NCBI GenBank assembly: GCA_964304625.1
Contig: OZ199839.1
Coordinates: forward strand, 5,146,001 to 5,210,000
Reading direction: 5' to 3'
Origin: Kudoa neothunni
Lineage: Eukaryota > Cnidaria
DNA: 64,000 nucleotides
Each line of letters begins with the position of its first letter. Position 1 is the first letter of the stretch. The notes under the pieces were generated by a model, which was not told where the DNA came from, made no database searches, and was given only the letters and a program-made list of their open reading frames with translations. Both the position numbers and the translations under genes were made by a program. This document shows positions 62,801 to 64,000 of the stretch, in pieces.

Positions 62801-64000
62801 AAAACAAATAGCGATGTATATGCCGATAAATACGATCGACCGATGAAACATACCTGTAGATATTTTGTTGTTTTATTTTGTTTATCATTGTCAAATTATA
62901 AACAGTCGAGAGAGAAGAGATTCAATTAGACCTACCTAAACAACTTTGCTGGAGTAATGACAGTTCAATCGTGGCTCTGTTTTCCAAGTAATATGCTCAT
63001 TTTTAAATCTAAGCTGTAAATAGTTGTAAAGAGCTAACCTTAAGATTATAATCCTTTCCACCGGCGTTTCTCCCCCGATTTATAACAAAGAAGACAATTT
63101 ATCGGAAACTATGGTTACTTTCCATCCTTAACCATTTTTATAATATGTGTTTAATGAATGTAGTGTGTGTTGTCGATGGAATTATTTGTTGAGGAATTTC
63201 AAACGCAAATCAAGCTTATTAGTTTTCATTTCATTGATCGATACGCTTTCGCACTGTTTGAAAATGGTGTTGCTTACTTGTTTAAAGTAGAATGTTTTAA
63301 GAGATATGCTGAGTAATTTGTTAACGCCGTATTTAAAAATTACATTGGCGCTATTAGAGATGGGAAGCTAGACCACATTAGTTTTTCTAAACAATTGATT
63401 TGTGAGTGTGGTGTTCAGTTCAATGCCGATGTTGTACACAACTACCACAACAACAAATTCTACCTCTTCAACTATTCGAAAAGTTACTCGATGAGTTGTT
63501 GTAGCAGTAACAACTGCTTCAGGTGTTGTTATAATATGAAATGCAGCGAAATTGTTATTACGGAAGATAATTCGTTGGGTCCAACTGTGGAGTTGATAGC
63601 TTGCGGCCAGCAATCTACAACTCATAATGTACTACACTAAAGTTACATTAATCGTAGTAACTCATTCTTTCGGTAGACCTATCAAGGAATGAAACTCTAC
63701 ACCAAAACTTTTAAGGAATTCCTTACCGGCAGCAATAATAACAATCGACAAGTTTTTAAATTCATTAATACTTTCTGTTGTAATTCAGCTAAAAGAAACA
63801 TATTCACACAATCAAATATCATCCATTCAATGCGGAAAAATGTATCATTCTATATACCAACAACACATTGCAATGTATTGATATTATAACACTAACTGTG
63901 GAATATACTCTCGATCTCAACGATCGTAACTATCAATCAAGCAACACCAAAAGTAACGCCGCATTAAACTACCAAAGTTATTACTTTATTAGAAATTCGC
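56898..64000 (+). repeat. Second copy of the 7.1-kb segment
   Basis: Matches 40652-47748 with the coordinate offset growing from 16246 to 16252. I see two substitutions (G to A near 59090; T to C near 63204) and six single-base insertions, all lengthening single-base runs. They lie near 58859, 58900, 59607, 59965, 61800 and 62626. It contains the right part of the hAT (to 58607), the MULE right half (to about 60654) and NBAS 5' exons from 62324. Confidence 0.95.
62324..64000 (+). CDS. NBAS: Duplicate of the NBAS 5' exons (partial, runs off window)
   Basis: Repeats the NBAS start MSTVIYELEPVGRF and following beta-propeller exons at an offset of 16251-16252. One extra A near 62626 (GAAAAATT versus GAAAATT) breaks the exon that reads PHIENSTFQKSMVYL in the first copy. 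The intron-exon pattern is otherwise identical. If the duplication is an assembly artefact, this is the same gene seen twice, not a paralogue. Confidence 0.7.

Noticed and set aside
56898-64000. A second NBAS paralogue
   Set aside because: The identity extends through introns and transposons, with mainly run-length differences, and starts at a scaffold gap. A single locus represented twice is more likely.
1-64000. CRISPR arrays, bacterial operons, rRNA genes, LTR or virus-derived elements
   Set aside because: No spaced direct repeats, no bacterial gene features, no rRNA-like sequence, and no reverse-transcriptase, capsid or envelope-like reading was seen.

Overview
The window is eukaryotic nuclear DNA and almost certainly from an animal. 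It is very AT-rich, and its genes are split by very short GT-AG introns, mostly 40-75 bp. It carries homologues of talin, NAPE-hydrolysing phospholipase D (NAPEPLD), the splicing regulator transformer-2 and the Golgi-to-ER tethering protein NBAS. Tiny introns, fast-evolving proteins and an AT-rich, transposon-laden genome fit a compact, possibly parasitic metazoan, but the sequence does not fix the taxon.

Host genes by position: C-terminal half of talin (1522-4819, +); NAPEPLD (9823-11288, +); transformer-2 (19029-19910, +); the C-terminal end of a single-pass membrane protein (29592-30139, -); a six-exon gene I do not recognise (36240-37388, -); a two-exon gene for a 70-residue secreted peptide (38274-38526, -); and NBAS (46073 to an assembly gap at 56698, +). 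There is no operon-like organisation. The genes are unrelated in function and separated by transposon debris.

The spaces between genes are mostly DNA transposons in several nested layers. A minus-strand Helitron (11402-16582) was invaded by a piggyBac element at TTAA (12088-15374), and a related Helitron at 25.3-26.8 kb still shows the empty TTAA. Other elements are a tRNA-derived SINE with a 14-bp target duplication (16758-17225), a Tc1 element (17526-18660), further piggyBac relics (7.6-8.4, 21.2-23.3, 28.0 and 49.5 kb), a pogo/Tigger fragment (24.4-24.7 kb), a ZBED-like hAT relic (28.1-29.4 kb), a MULE with about 250-bp terminal inverted repeats and a SWIM-type transposase (31638-36110), and a second MULE (39578-44404) carrying a nested hAT (40066-42361). 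A 0.8-kb Helitron sits in an NBAS intron. No LTR element, LINE or virus-derived element was recognised.

The end of the window is structurally odd. A 200-N gap (56698-56897) cuts off NBAS, and the sequence after it (56898-64000) repeats 40652-47748 almost base for base: two substitutions and six one-base length differences in single-base runs in 7.1 kb. This is either a very recent segmental duplication or, more likely, an assembly artefact. At least one single-base-run frameshift in NBAS also points to residual consensus errors.
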